A program made the translations under genes and the position numbers. Positions 28,458-37,380 of a stretch of DNA of 64,000 bases are shown one piece after another. Numbering within the stretch: the first letter of the stretch is position 1; every line of letters starts with the position of its first letter. The notes under the pieces were generated by a model. It saw nothing but the letters and a program-made list of their open reading frames with translations, was not told where the DNA came from and ran no database searches. This stretch comes from Massilia sp. MS-15 (GTDB lineage Bacteria > Pseudomonadota > Gammaproteobacteria > Burkholderiales > Burkholderiaceae_D): NCBI RefSeq assembly GCF_020176695.1, contig NZ_JAIWIA010000013.1:124001-188000 (forward strand). The letters run 5' to 3'.

Positions 28458-30746
28458 ATGCGTCTGACCAAGAACAAACTGAAGCTGCTGAACCCCGCCA
28501 TCCAGTCCGCCGTCGCCCTGCTCGTGCTCTCCGGCGGCAACGTGGCCCTGGCCCAGGAAGCGACCGGCGCGCCGCCGGTGGCCACCAGCGAGGAAGGCGT
28601 GAACAAGGTGGTCGTGACCGCCCGCCGCCGCGAGGAATCCCTGCAGGACGTCCCGGTCTCGGTGACCGCCTTCAGCGCCGACCAGCTGTCGAAGACCGCC
28701 ACCCCGGACATCACCGCCCTCGCCGTGGCCCTGCCGAACACCACCCTGAAGGCCTCGCGCGCCACCAACTCGACCCTGACCGCCTTCATCCGCGGCGTCG
28801 GCCAGGCCGACCCGCTGGCCGGTTTCGAGGCCGGTGTCGGCATCTACATCGACGACATCTACCTGGCCCGCCCGCAGGCTGCCGTGGCCGACATCTACGA
28901 CGTCGAACGCATCGAGGTCCTGCGCGGCCCGCAGGGCACGCTGTACGGCCGCAACACCATCGGCGGCGCGGTCAAGTATGTGACCCGCAAGCTGGCCCCG
29001 CAGCCGGACGCGCGCCTGCGTGCCACCATCGGCCAGTACGGCCAGAAGGAAATCGTCGCTACCGCCAGCACCCCGATCGCGGAAAGCGCACGCATCGGCG
29101 GCACCTTCGCCCGCTTCAAGCGCGACGGCTTCGGCAAGAACCTGACCACCGGCGGCGAGAACTACGACAAGGATGTCACCGCGGCGCGCCTGTCGGCCGA
29201 GTTCACGCCGAGCCAGGACCTGTTCATCCGCATCGCCGGCGACATCACCCAGGACGACTCCAGCCCGAAGAACGGGCACCGCCTGATCGTCGGCCGCACC
29301 AGCGGCGCACCGATCCTGGGCAACGTCTTCGACACCCGCGCCAACCTGATGCAAGCGCTCGGGCACGACCAGGAAGTCAAGGCGCACGGCGTCTCGGCCA
29401 CCGTCGAATACACGCTCAACGACGCGTGGAGCTTCAAGTCGATTACGGCCTCGCGCAAGGACAAGTCCTACGCGCCGATCGACTTCGATTCGCTCGCGGT
29501 GACCGACATGCACGTGCCGGCCCTGTACACCAACAAGCAGTTCAGCCAGGAATTCAACCTTACTTACACCGGCGAGCGGCTTGCCGGCGTGGCCGGCATC
29601 TACTACATCGATGCCAACGCCTTCAACGAGTTCGACACCATCCTGGCCGGCGCCGTGCCGACCTCGACCTACACGATGGGCGACATCGACACCAAGGCCT
29701 GGGCCATCTATGCCGACGGCAGCTACAACGTGACCGACGCCTTCAGCGTGTCGCTGGGCGGCCGCTATACCGTCGACCAGCGCGACGCCGAAGTGCTGCG
29801 CCAGATCTACTTCGGCGCTGCCGGTTCGCCGAAACTGGGCGCACCCAACGCGCTGCTATTCCGCACCGACACCGACCTCCGTGGCGGCATCCTGAGCCGC
29901 AAGGACAAGAAGTTCACCCCGCGCCTGGCCCTGAACTACAAGCTGAACCAGGACCACAACGTGTACGCGTCCTACTCCGAGGGCTTCAAGGGCGGCGGCT
30001 TCGAGCCGCGCCTGAACATGGTCGGTACCAAACTGCCGCTGGAGGTTGCCAGGCGCGGCTACGAGCCGGAAACCATCGAAACCTACGAGCTGGGCCTGAA
30101 GTCGGCCTTCTACAAGGGCCGCATCACCACCAACGCGGCGGTGTTCTACAGCGACTACCAGGACGTGCAGATCCCGGGTTCGGTGGCGATCGATACCAAC
30201 GGCGACGGCAAGGACGACAGCTTCGCAGGTGTCACCACCAACGCCGGCAAGGCCAAGATCAAGGGCGCCGAACTGGAAGCCGTGGCCAACCTGACCCCGA
30301 ACTTCATGGTCGCCGGCATGTACAGCTACATCGATGCCGAGTACAAGGAATATTTCGCGGGTGGCGTCAACGTGGCCAGCCAGCGCCGCTTCCAGAACAC
30401 CCCGAAGAACTCGGCCAACCTGCGCTTCAACTACGACATCCCGATGCCGGTAATGGGCTACGGCGGCAAGCTGTCGCTGATCGGCAGCGCCGCGTACAAG
30501 GGGGCCACCGCCCAGTTCGAGACCGCGTCCGCCCTGGACCAGGAATCGTACAAGCTGTATGACGCCAGCATCGTCTGGACCCGCAGCGACGGCAAGGTGC
30601 GCGCCGGCCTGCACGGCAAGAACCTAGGCGACAAGCACTACCGCACCGGCGGCTACGTGTTCCCGACCCTGGGCTTCGAAGGCACGCTGACCGCCTTCTA
30701 CGGCAACCCGCGCCAGGTCTCGGCGACGCTCGAGTACCGCTTCTAA
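28458..30746 (+). CDS. TonB-dependent outer-membrane receptor
   Basis: A 762-residue receptor for energy-driven uptake across the outer membrane. A signal peptide covers about residues 1-32 (cut near ALAQ). The plug domain has the TonB-box-like VVVTARRREESLQDVPVSV and VERIEVLRGPQGTLYGRNTIGG. The beta-barrel ends with the expected aromatic residue (TLEYRF). This branch resembles the receptors of non-siderophore organic substrates more than classical iron receptors, but the substrate is not readable. AGGAGA lies five bases before ATG 28458. It is the first gene of the operon that also carries a hydrolase and a complete ABC transporter. Confidence 0.95.
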   Translation: MRLTKNKLKLLNPAIQSAVALLVLSGGNVALAQEATGAPPVATSEEGVNKVVVTARRREESLQDVPVSVTAFSADQLSKTATPDITALAVALPNTTLKASRATNSTLTAFIRGVGQADPLAGFEAGVGIYIDDIYLARPQAAVADIYDVERIEVLRGPQGTLYGRNTIGGAVKYVTRKLAPQPDARLRATIGQYGQKEIVATASTPIAESARIGGTFARFKRDGFGKNLTTGGENYDKDVTAARLSAEFTPSQDLFIRIAGDITQDDSSPKNGHRLIVGRTSGAPILGNVFDTRANLMQALGHDQEVKAHGVSATVEYTLNDAWSFKSITASRKDKSYAPIDFDSLAVTDMHVPALYTNKQFSQEFNLTYTGERLAGVAGIYYIDANAFNEFDTILAGAVPTSTYTMGDIDTKAWAIYADGSYNVTDAFSVSLGGRYTVDQRDAEVLRQIYFGAAGSPKLGAPNALLFRTDTDLRGGILSRKDKKFTPRLALNYKLNQDHNVYASYSEGFKGGGFEPRLNMVGTKLPLEVARRGYEPETIETYELGLKSAFYKGRITTNAAVFYSDYQDVQIPGSVAIDTNGDGKDDSFAGVTTNAGKAKIKGAELEAVANLTPNFMVAGMYSYIDAEYKEYFAGGVNVASQRRFQNTPKNSANLRFNYDIPMPVMGYGGKLSLIGSAAYKGATAQFETASALDQESYKLYDASIVWTRSDGKVRAGLHGKNLGDKHYRTGGYVFPTLGFEGTLTAFYGNPRQVSATLEYRF

Positions 30747-30865
30747 GCATCCCGGCCGCACCGGCAGTTCCCCTGGCTGGCGCCCGCGCGGCGCCGGCCG
30801 GGGCGGCTGCCGCCCTACCGAACGGCTTCGGCCGACCCAGAACGACTCACAGGATATAAGCCAGC

Positions 30866-31750
30866 GTGTCCACTTTTACTCCCATCAGCTACACCAGCAG
30901 CGACGGGCTGGCGCTGTATGCGCGTGACTATCCGCCTGCGGGCACGGATCACGGCGCCGAGGCGCGCCTGCCGGTGATCTGCATCCACGGCCTGACACGC
31001 AATTCGGCCGATTTCGACGAACTCGCGCCCGAACTGGCCGCCACCGGCCGCCGCGTGATCGCGGTCGACGTGCGAGGGCGCGGCCATTCCGCGCACGATC
31101 CCGACCCCGCCAACTATAACGCCACGGTCTACGCCGGCGACATCATCGAGCTGATGGACGAACTGGGCCTGGGCCAGGCGGTCTTCATCGGCACCTCGAT
31201 GGGCGGCCTGATCACCATGACCCTGGCGGCGCGCCGGCTCGACCTGATCGCCGCCGCCGTGCTCAACGACGTCGGCCCGGTGCTGTCGGTACGCGGCCTG
31301 CGCCGCATTGCCGGCTATGCGGGCCGCTGCAGCACGCTGTCGTCGTGGGAGGAGGCGGCCGCCTACCTGCGTGACATCAACGCCTGCGCCTTCCCCGCCA
31401 ACGGCGACGAGGAATGGGGCAAATGGGCGCGGCGCGCCTTCGCCCCCGGGGATGACGGACGGCTGGCTCTGCGTTACGATCCGCATATCGCGACCGCGAT
31501 CCAGACTGGCGCGCTGCGTCCGACGTCACTCGCGGCGCGCATGGCCTTCCGCCGGCTGGCGCGGCACCGTCCTACCCTGCTGGTACGCGGCGCGCTGTCC
31601 GACCTGGTCGAAACCGAACAGGCCGAATGGATGCGCAAGGCGGCGCCGGAACTGCACTACGTGGAAGTGCCGGACGTCGGCCATGCGCCCATGCTCACCG
31701 AGCCGCAAGCGCTGGAGGCGATCCGCGCCTTCCTGTCCAAGCTACCGTAA
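30866..31750 (+). CDS. Alpha/beta-fold hydrolase
   Basis: A 294-residue hydrolase without a signal peptide. The oxyanion region is ICIHGLTRNSADF, the nucleophile elbow is GTSMGG with Ser111, the acid is probably in ALSDLVET, and the His is in PDVGHAPML. Relatives cleave esters, lactones or carbon-carbon bonds of aromatic ring-cleavage products. It starts with GTG 30866 behind AGGA; the product begins MSTFTPISY. It lies between a TonB receptor and an ABC transporter gene set, so it likely processes the imported compound inside the cell. The substrate is unknown. Confidence 0.9.
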   Translation: MSTFTPISYTSSDGLALYARDYPPAGTDHGAEARLPVICIHGLTRNSADFDELAPELAATGRRVIAVDVRGRGHSAHDPDPANYNATVYAGDIIELMDELGLGQAVFIGTSMGGLITMTLAARRLDLIAAAVLNDVGPVLSVRGLRRIAGYAGRCSTLSSWEEAAAYLRDINACAFPANGDEEWGKWARRAFAPGDDGRLALRYDPHIATAIQTGALRPTSLAARMAFRRLARHRPTLLVRGALSDLVETEQAEWMRKAAPELHYVEVPDVGHAPMLTEPQALEAIRAFLSKLP

Positions 31751-31770
31751 GTGAATCACGAGGAGACTAC

Positions 31771-32973
31771 ATGAAGCACCTGATCACCCCCCTGGCCGCA
31801 GCCATGTTCGCGGCCTTCGCCGCCGGCGCCGCTCCGGCCGCGCAGGCCCAGGGCAAGGACCTGAAGATCGCCCTCATCGCCGGCAAGACCGGCCCGCTCG
31901 AAGCCTATGCCAAGGAGACCGAGACCGGCTTCATGATGGGCCTGGAGTACCTCACCGGCGGCACCATGCAGATCAATGGCCGGAGAATCAAGGTCATCGT
32001 CAAGGACGACCAGTCCAACCCCTCGCTCGGCCGCACGCTGCTGGCCGAGGCCTATGGCGACGACAAGGTCGACCTCGCGGTCGGCACTACGTCCTCCGGC
32101 TCGGCGATCGCCATGCTGCCGGTGGCGAAGGAGTACAAGAAGGTCCTGATCGTGGAGCCGGCCGTGGCCGATGCCATCACCCAGGACAAGTGGAACAAGT
32201 ACGTGTTCCGTACCGCGCGCAGCTCGATGCAGGACGCGCTGGCGGCGGCCAGCACCTTCAGGAGCGGCAGCGTGGGCTTCCTGGCCCAGGATTACGCGTT
32301 CGGACGGGACGCCATCGCGGCCGCCAAGGAAGCGCTGAAGACCACCGGCAGCAAGGGCGTGGTGGTGCACGAGGAATATGCGCCGGCCACCGCCACCGAC
32401 TTCACCGCCCCGGCCCAGCGCCTGTTCGACAAGCTGAAGGACAAGCCGCAGCCGCGCGTGCTGCAGATCGTGTGGGCCGGCCCGAATCCGCTGAACAAGC
32501 TGGCCGACATGAAGCCCGAGCGCTACGGCATCGCGCTGGCCCCGGGCGGCAACATCCTGCCGGTGATGAAGACCTGGAAGAGCTTCGCAGGCACCGAAGG
32601 CACGATCTATTACTACTACGGCTTCCCGAAGAACAAGATGAACGACTGGCTGGTGGCCGAACACACCAGGCGCTACAAGATGCCGCCCGATATGTTCACC
32701 GCCGGCGGCATGGCGGCGGCGGGCGCCGTGCATGCGGCGCTATCGAAGGCGCCGAACGCGAAGAACGGCGACGAGCTGGTGGCGGCGATGGAAGGCATGG
32801 CCTTCGACACGCCGAAAGGCAGGATGAGCTTCCGCAAGGAAGACCACCAGGCGCTGCAGCCGATGTACCACTTCCGCATCAAGAAGGACCAGAAGAGCGA
32901 GTGGGACCTGCTGGAACTGGTGCGCGAGATCCCGGCCTCCGAACTTCCGCTGCCGGTGCGGAACAAGCGCTGA
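31771..32973 (+). CDS. ABC transporter substrate-binding protein (branched-chain amino-acid type)
   Basis: A 400-residue periplasmic binding protein. The signal peptide ends near AAQAQG (residue 26), and the rest is the two-lobed Leu/Ile/Val-type fold (peripla_BP_6) with KIALIAGKTGPLEAYAKE at the front and QPMYHFRIKK at the end. ATG 31771 follows GAGGAG at six bases. The product feeds the permeases and ATPases encoded directly downstream. Members of this type bind amino acids, amides, urea or aromatic acids, and the ligand here is most likely the compound acted on by the neighbouring hydrolase. Confidence 0.93.
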   Translation: MKHLITPLAAAMFAAFAAGAAPAAQAQGKDLKIALIAGKTGPLEAYAKETETGFMMGLEYLTGGTMQINGRRIKVIVKDDQSNPSLGRTLLAEAYGDDKVDLAVGTTSSGSAIAMLPVAKEYKKVLIVEPAVADAITQDKWNKYVFRTARSSMQDALAAASTFRSGSVGFLAQDYAFGRDAIAAAKEALKTTGSKGVVVHEEYAPATATDFTAPAQRLFDKLKDKPQPRVLQIVWAGPNPLNKLADMKPERYGIALAPGGNILPVMKTWKSFAGTEGTIYYYYGFPKNKMNDWLVAEHTRRYKMPPDMFTAGGMAAAGAVHAALSKAPNAKNGDELVAAMEGMAFDTPKGRMSFRKEDHQALQPMYHFRIKKDQKSEWDLLELVREIPASELPLPVRNKR

Positions 32974-32974
32974 C

Positions 32975-33781
32975 ATGACGGTTCACAGCACTCCGCACGC
33001 CAGCGCCGCGCCGGCGCTCTCGACCCGCGACCTGACCGTGCGCTTCGGCGGCCACGTCGCGGTGAACGCGGTGACGGCGGACTTCTACCCCGGCACCCTG
33101 ACCGTGATCGTCGGCCCCAACGGGGCCGGCAAGACCACCTACTTCAACCTGGTCTCGGGCCAGCTACCGGCCACCTCGGGCCGCGTGCTGGTCAAGGGCC
33201 AGGACCTGACCCGCGCCGGCGCCGCCCGCCGTACCCGCATGGGCATCGGCCGCGCCTTCCAGCTGACCAACCTGTTCCCCAACCTGACGGTGATGGAGAA
33301 CGTGCGCCTGGCGGTGCAGAGCCGCGCCGGCCTGGGCCTGAAGCTGTTCTCGGTCTGGTCCAGCCACCACGAGCCGATCGCGCGCGCCGAGCACTACCTG
33401 GAGCGCGTGGGCCTGGTCAGGCGCCGCGACGCCTGGGTACGCACCCTGTCGCATGGCGACCAGCGCAAGCTGGAAGTGGCGATCCTGCTGGCGCTGGAAC
33501 CGGAGATCATGATGTTCGACGAACCGACCGCCGGCATGAGCGTGGACGAAGTGCCGGTGGTGCTCGACCTGATCCATGCCGTCAAGGCCGAGCGCAACAA
33601 GACCGTGCTGCTGGTCGAGCACAAGATGGACGTGGTGCGCGCCCTGGCCGACCGCATCGTGGTGCTGCACAACGGCACCCTGGTCGCGGACGGCAAGCCG
33701 CAGGAAGTCATGCAATCAAAGATCGTACAGGAAGCCTATCTTGGAACACCCGAACCCGCACCGGACGCCGCCCATGCCTGA
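32975..33781 (+). CDS. ABC transporter ATP-binding protein (LivG type)
   Basis: A 268-residue ATPase with Walker A GPNGAGKTT at residues 47-55, signature LSHGDQRKLE, Walker B IMMFDEPTAGMS and the switch His in LLVEHKMDVV. The inserted helical segment and NLTVMENV are typical of the LivG half of branched-chain-type transporters. It starts one base after the substrate-binding gene stop and overlaps the next ATPase gene by eight bases. The ATPase sits on the cytoplasmic side and drives the two permeases. Confidence 0.95.
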   Translation: MTVHSTPHASAAPALSTRDLTVRFGGHVAVNAVTADFYPGTLTVIVGPNGAGKTTYFNLVSGQLPATSGRVLVKGQDLTRAGAARRTRMGIGRAFQLTNLFPNLTVMENVRLAVQSRAGLGLKLFSVWSSHHEPIARAEHYLERVGLVRRRDAWVRTLSHGDQRKLEVAILLALEPEIMMFDEPTAGMSVDEVPVVLDLIHAVKAERNKTVLLVEHKMDVVRALADRIVVLHNGTLVADGKPQEVMQSKIVQEAYLGTPEPAPDAAHA

Positions 33782-34499
33782 ACCGATACTGCGCCTGTCC
33801 GGCGTGCATACCCACATCGGCCAGTACCACATCCTGCAAGGCGTCGACCTGGCCGTGCCGCGCGGCGGCCTGGCGGTCCTGCTGGGCCGCAACGGCGCCG
33901 GCAAGACCACCACCCTGCGCACCATCATGGGCCTGTGGAAGGCGTCGAGCGGCTCCATCGTGTTCGACGGCCACGACATCACGAAGATGGCCACGCCCGA
34001 CATCGCGCGCCTGGGCATCGCCTATGTCCCGGAAAGCATGGCCGTGTTCTCCGACCTCACCGTGCGCGAGAACCTCTACCTGGCCGCCCGCAACGGTCCG
34101 CTGGACGAGGCGCGGGTGGACTGGATCTGCCGCTTCTTCCCGGCCCTGAAGAAATTCTGGTACTACCCGGCGGGCAACCTGTCCGGCGGCCAGAAGCAGA
34201 TGGTGGCGATCGCCCGCGCCATCGTCGAGCCGAGGAAGCTGCTGCTGGTCGACGAACCGACCAAGGGCCTGGCGCCGGCCATCGTGCAGAGCCTGATGGC
34301 GGCCTTCCGCGAGCTGAAGGACACCAGCACCAGCATCCTGCTGGTCGAGCAGAACTTCAATTTCGTGCGCACCCTGGGCGACACGGTCGGCGTGATGGAC
34401 GACGGCCGCGTCGTGCATACCGGCGCGATGGCCCAGCTGGCCGGCGACGAGGACCTGCAGCAGCGCCTGCTCGGCCTGTCGCTCGACTCCCACCAATGA
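33774..34499 (+). CDS. ABC transporter ATP-binding protein (LivF type)
   Basis: A 241-residue second ATPase of the same transporter. Walker A GRNGAGKTTTLRT, signature LSGGQKQMVAIAR, Walker B LLLVDEPTKGLAP and switch LLVEQNFNF are complete. ATG 33774 overlaps the LivG stop by eight bases, showing translational coupling; a longer frame to 33576 lies inside the LivG gene and was rejected. With the LivG partner it forms the heterodimeric motor. Confidence 0.95.
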   Translation: MPEPILRLSGVHTHIGQYHILQGVDLAVPRGGLAVLLGRNGAGKTTTLRTIMGLWKASSGSIVFDGHDITKMATPDIARLGIAYVPESMAVFSDLTVRENLYLAARNGPLDEARVDWICRFFPALKKFWYYPAGNLSGGQKQMVAIARAIVEPRKLLLVDEPTKGLAPAIVQSLMAAFRELKDTSTSILLVEQNFNFVRTLGDTVGVMDDGRVVHTGAMAQLAGDEDLQQRLLGLSLDSHQ

Positions 34500-34512
34500 G
34501 GACCGATCCACC

Positions 34513-35553
34513 ATGAGCGCTACCCTTCCCGTCCCCGCCACGGACACCCCGCAGCAAGCGAGCGCGCCCCTGCCGAAGGCGCCGCGCGACCTGGCGCCGC
34601 TGCTGCTGGTGCCGGCCCTGATGCTGGCCATGCTGCCCCTGGTCGGCAGCTTTCCCACCTGGGTCACCCTCACCGTCGCCGGCCTGGCGATGGGCATGAT
34701 GATCTTCATCATGGCCAGCGGCCTGACCCTCGTGTTCGGCCTGATGAGCGTGCTGAACTTCGGCCACGGCGCCTTCGTGTCGGTCGGCGCCTTCGCCGCC
34801 ACCCTGGTGCTGCTGCCGATGCGCGGCTGGCTCGAGGTCGATTCGCTGCTGCTCAACCTGGGCGTGCTGGCGCTGGCGATCACGGTCGCGATGCTGGTCA
34901 CCGCCCTGATGGGGTGGGCGTTCGAGCGCCTGATCATCATGCCGGTCTACGGCCAGCACCTGAAGCAGATCCTGGTCACCATGGGCGGCATGATCGTGGT
35001 CGAGCAGCTGATCCACGTGATCTGGGGCGCCGAGACGGTGGCCCTGCCGCTGCCGACCGCGCTGCGCGGCGCCATCTTCCTTGGCGACGCCGCCATCGAG
35101 AAGTACCGCCTGGTGGCGGTGGTGATCGGCCTGCTGGTCTTCGTGGGCATGTTCCTGCTGCTGAACCGGACCAAGATCGGCCTCCTGATCCGGGCCGGCG
35201 TGGAAAACGGCGAGATGGTGGAAGCGCTCGGCTACCGCATCAAGCGCCTGTTCGTCACCGTGTTCGCGGCCGGCTCGGCGCTGGCCGGCATGGGCGGCGT
35301 GCTGTGGGGCCTGTACAAGGAGACCCTGACCGCCGCCATGGGCGGCGAGATCATGGTCATGATCTTCATCGTCATCATCATCGGCGGCCTCGGCTCGGTG
35401 GGCGGCTGCTTCATCGGCGCCCTGCTCATGGCGCTGGTGGCCAATTATGCCGGCTTCCTGGCGCCCAAGATCGCGCTGGTCTCGAACATCATCCTGATGA
35501 TCGCGATCCTGCTGTGGCGTCCGGCCGGCCTGTACTCGAAAATGCGGGGTTGA
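34513..35553 (+). CDS. ABC transporter permease (LivH type)
   Basis: A 346-residue inner-membrane permease with about eight hydrophobic helices. Family marks include the N-terminal SGLTLVFGLMSVLNFGHGAF and the cytoplasmic coupling region GVENGEMVEALGYRIKRLF (EAA-like loop), followed by GGLGSVGGCFIGALL. The 35-residue Pro/Ala-rich leader before the first helix is longer than usual. The gene starts 13 bases after the LivF stop and precedes the second permease by four bases. Confidence 0.95.
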   Translation: MSATLPVPATDTPQQASAPLPKAPRDLAPLLLVPALMLAMLPLVGSFPTWVTLTVAGLAMGMMIFIMASGLTLVFGLMSVLNFGHGAFVSVGAFAATLVLLPMRGWLEVDSLLLNLGVLALAITVAMLVTALMGWAFERLIIMPVYGQHLKQILVTMGGMIVVEQLIHVIWGAETVALPLPTALRGAIFLGDAAIEKYRLVAVVIGLLVFVGMFLLLNRTKIGLLIRAGVENGEMVEALGYRIKRLFVTVFAAGSALAGMGGVLWGLYKETLTAAMGGEIMVMIFIVIIIGGLGSVGGCFIGALLMALVANYAGFLAPKIALVSNIILMIAILLWRPAGLYSKMRG

Positions 35554-35557
35554 ACAC

Positions 35558-36637
35558 ATGCTGCACCGACTTCTTTCCGCCGACATGCCGCGCAGCCGCC
35601 TGCTGTCGGGCGTCCTGCTCCTGATCCTGTTCGGCCTGGCCTTCGCGCCCTTCCTCACCTCGGGCGCGCGTCCGCTCAACACGGCCGCCACGATCTGCAT
35701 CTACATCGTGCTGGTCGCGTCCTACGACCTGCTGCTGGGCTATACGGGCATCGTCTCCTTCGCCCATACCATGTTCTACGGCATCGGCGCCTACGGCATC
35801 GGCCTCGGCCTGGCGCGCGTGGACGAGCCAACCTGGAGCGCGGCCCTGACGGGCCTGGGCATCGCCCTGCTGCTGGCACTGGCGCTGGCGCTGGTGGTCG
35901 GCCTGTTCGCCCTGCGCGTGCGCGCCATCTTCTACGCCATGATCACGCTGGCCGTGGCTTCTTCCTTCGCCGTGCTGGCCTCGCAGCTGTCCGACTTCAC
36001 CGGCGGCGAGGACGGCATCACCTTCAGCGTGCCGGAAGTGCTCACGCCCGGCTTCACGCTGATGGAAAACGAGGTGTTCGGGCGCTCGATCGACGGCAAG
36101 CTGCTCAGCTACTACCTGGTGTTCTTCGGCTGCCTGGCGCTATTCCTGTTCCTGCTGCGGGTGGTGAATTCCCCCTTCGGCCGGGTGCTGCAGGCGATCC
36201 GCGAGAACGAGTTCCGCGCCGAGGCGCTGGGCTACCGCACCATGACCTACCGGATCTGGGCCAACTGCCTGGCGGCGCTGGTCGCGGCCCTGGCCGGCGC
36301 CCTGATGGCGCTCTGGCTGCGCTACGTCGGCCCGGACACCTCGCTCGGCTTCAAGGTGATGACCGACATCCTCCTGATCGTCGTCATCGGCGGCATGGGC
36401 ACCATGTACGGCGCGGTGGTCGGCGCGGTCCTGTTCATCCTGGCACAGAATTACCTGCAGGGCCTGATGGGCGCCGGCTCGGAAGCGCTGGCCGGCGTGC
36501 CGCTGCTGGCGGCCCTGCTGCATCCGGACCGCTGGATGCTGTGGCTGGGCGTGCTGTTCATCCTGTCGATCTACTTTTTCCCGGTGGGTATCGTCGGCAA
36601 GCTGCGCCTGCGCAGCCTGGCGGCACGGCAGCCTTGA
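35558..36637 (+). CDS. ABC transporter permease (LivM type)
   Basis: A 359-residue permease with about nine hydrophobic helices. The marks are LVASYDLLLGYTGIVSFAHTMFYGIGAYG at the front (residues about 48-76) and the coupling loop VLQAIRENEFRAEALGYR, then GGMGTMYGAVVGAVLF. It completes the LivFGHM-type inner-membrane complex and is the last gene of the operon. A strong bidirectional terminator follows 24 bases after the stop. Confidence 0.95.
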   Translation: MLHRLLSADMPRSRLLSGVLLLILFGLAFAPFLTSGARPLNTAATICIYIVLVASYDLLLGYTGIVSFAHTMFYGIGAYGIGLGLARVDEPTWSAALTGLGIALLLALALALVVGLFALRVRAIFYAMITLAVASSFAVLASQLSDFTGGEDGITFSVPEVLTPGFTLMENEVFGRSIDGKLLSYYLVFFGCLALFLFLLRVVNSPFGRVLQAIRENEFRAEALGYRTMTYRIWANCLAALVAALAGALMALWLRYVGPDTSLGFKVMTDILLIVVIGGMGTMYGAVVGAVLFILAQNYLQGLMGAGSEALAGVPLLAALLHPDRWMLWLGVLFILSIYFFPVGIVGKLRLRSLAARQP

Positions 36638-36660
36638 GGCCGGCTACGGCAAGGCCCCAA

Positions 36661-36697
36661 AAAAAACCGGCGCCCCTTGCAAGGGCGCCGGTTTTTT
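36661..36697. terminator. Bidirectional terminator between the transporter operon and ppa
   Basis: A perfect 15-bp stem (AAAAAACCGGCGCCC with GGGCGCCGGTTTTTT) has a seven-base loop. The A and T runs at the two ends give U-tracts on both strands, which suits the convergent transporter operon and ppa. Confidence 0.9.
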
Positions 36698-36718
36698 CAT
36701 GGCCGCGGCGGCAGCGGC

Positions 36719-37258
36719 TTATGCCTCGCCCTTGCGCTTGAACGCCTCGACGCCATTGGTGATCTCGGCCTTGGCCGCTTCGGCATCGGCCCAGCCTTCG
36801 ATCTTGACCCACTTGCCCGGCTCGAGGTCCTTGTAGTGCTCGAAGAAATGCTGGATCTGCTGCAGGCGCAGCTCTTCCAGGTCTTCCAGCTTCTGGATCT
36901 TCTTGTACATCGGCAGCACCTTCTCGACCGGCACCGCGATCACCTTGGCGTCGCCGCCGCCGTCGTCGGTCATCTTCAGCACGCCCAGCGCGCGGCAGCG
37001 CACCACCACCCCCGGCGGCAGCGGGAACGGGGTGACCACCAGCACGTCGCAGGGGTCGCCGTCGTCGGCGATGGTCTGCGGCACGTAGCCGTAGTTGCAC
37101 GGGTAGTGCATGGCGGTGCCCATGAAGCGGTCGACGAAGATCGCGCCGCTGTCCTTGTCGACCTCGTACTTGACCGGATCGGCGTTCATCGGGATCTCGA
37201 TGATGACATTGAAGTCGTTCGGCACGTCTTTGCCGGCTGGGACGTTATTCAGGCTCAT
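36719..37258 (-). CDS. ppa: Inorganic pyrophosphatase
   Basis: Soluble class I pyrophosphatase (179 residues) splits pyrophosphate and drives biosynthetic reactions. The active-site signature [10 protein letters not shown] carries the three metal-binding aspartates; the [16 protein letters not shown] start and the [15 protein letters not shown]-terminal part are typical. Length matches the hexameric prokaryotic enzyme. ATG 37258 gives [13 protein letters not shown]. It is convergent with the transporter operon, and the 122 bases upstream contain no recognised gene. Confidence 0.97.
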   Translation of the reverse strand: MSLNNVPAGKDVPNDFNVIIEIPMNADPVKYEVDKDSGAIFVDRFMGTAMHYPCNYGYVPQTIADDGDPCDVLVVTPFPLPPGVVVRCRALGVLKMTDDGGGDAKVIAVPVEKVLPMYKKIQKLEDLEELRLQQIQHFFEHYKDLEPGKWVKIEGWADAEAAKAEITNGVEAFKRKGEA

Positions 37259-37380
37259 GGGATTCCTTGCTTGCGGAAGTTTGAATAAAGGGCGTCATTA
37301 TAGCGAATCCGGCAAGACCTGGGCGCGCTGCGCGGGGCGTTTGGCTTGCCGGTGCGGGGCGGTTCTGGCGCCGACCAGGT

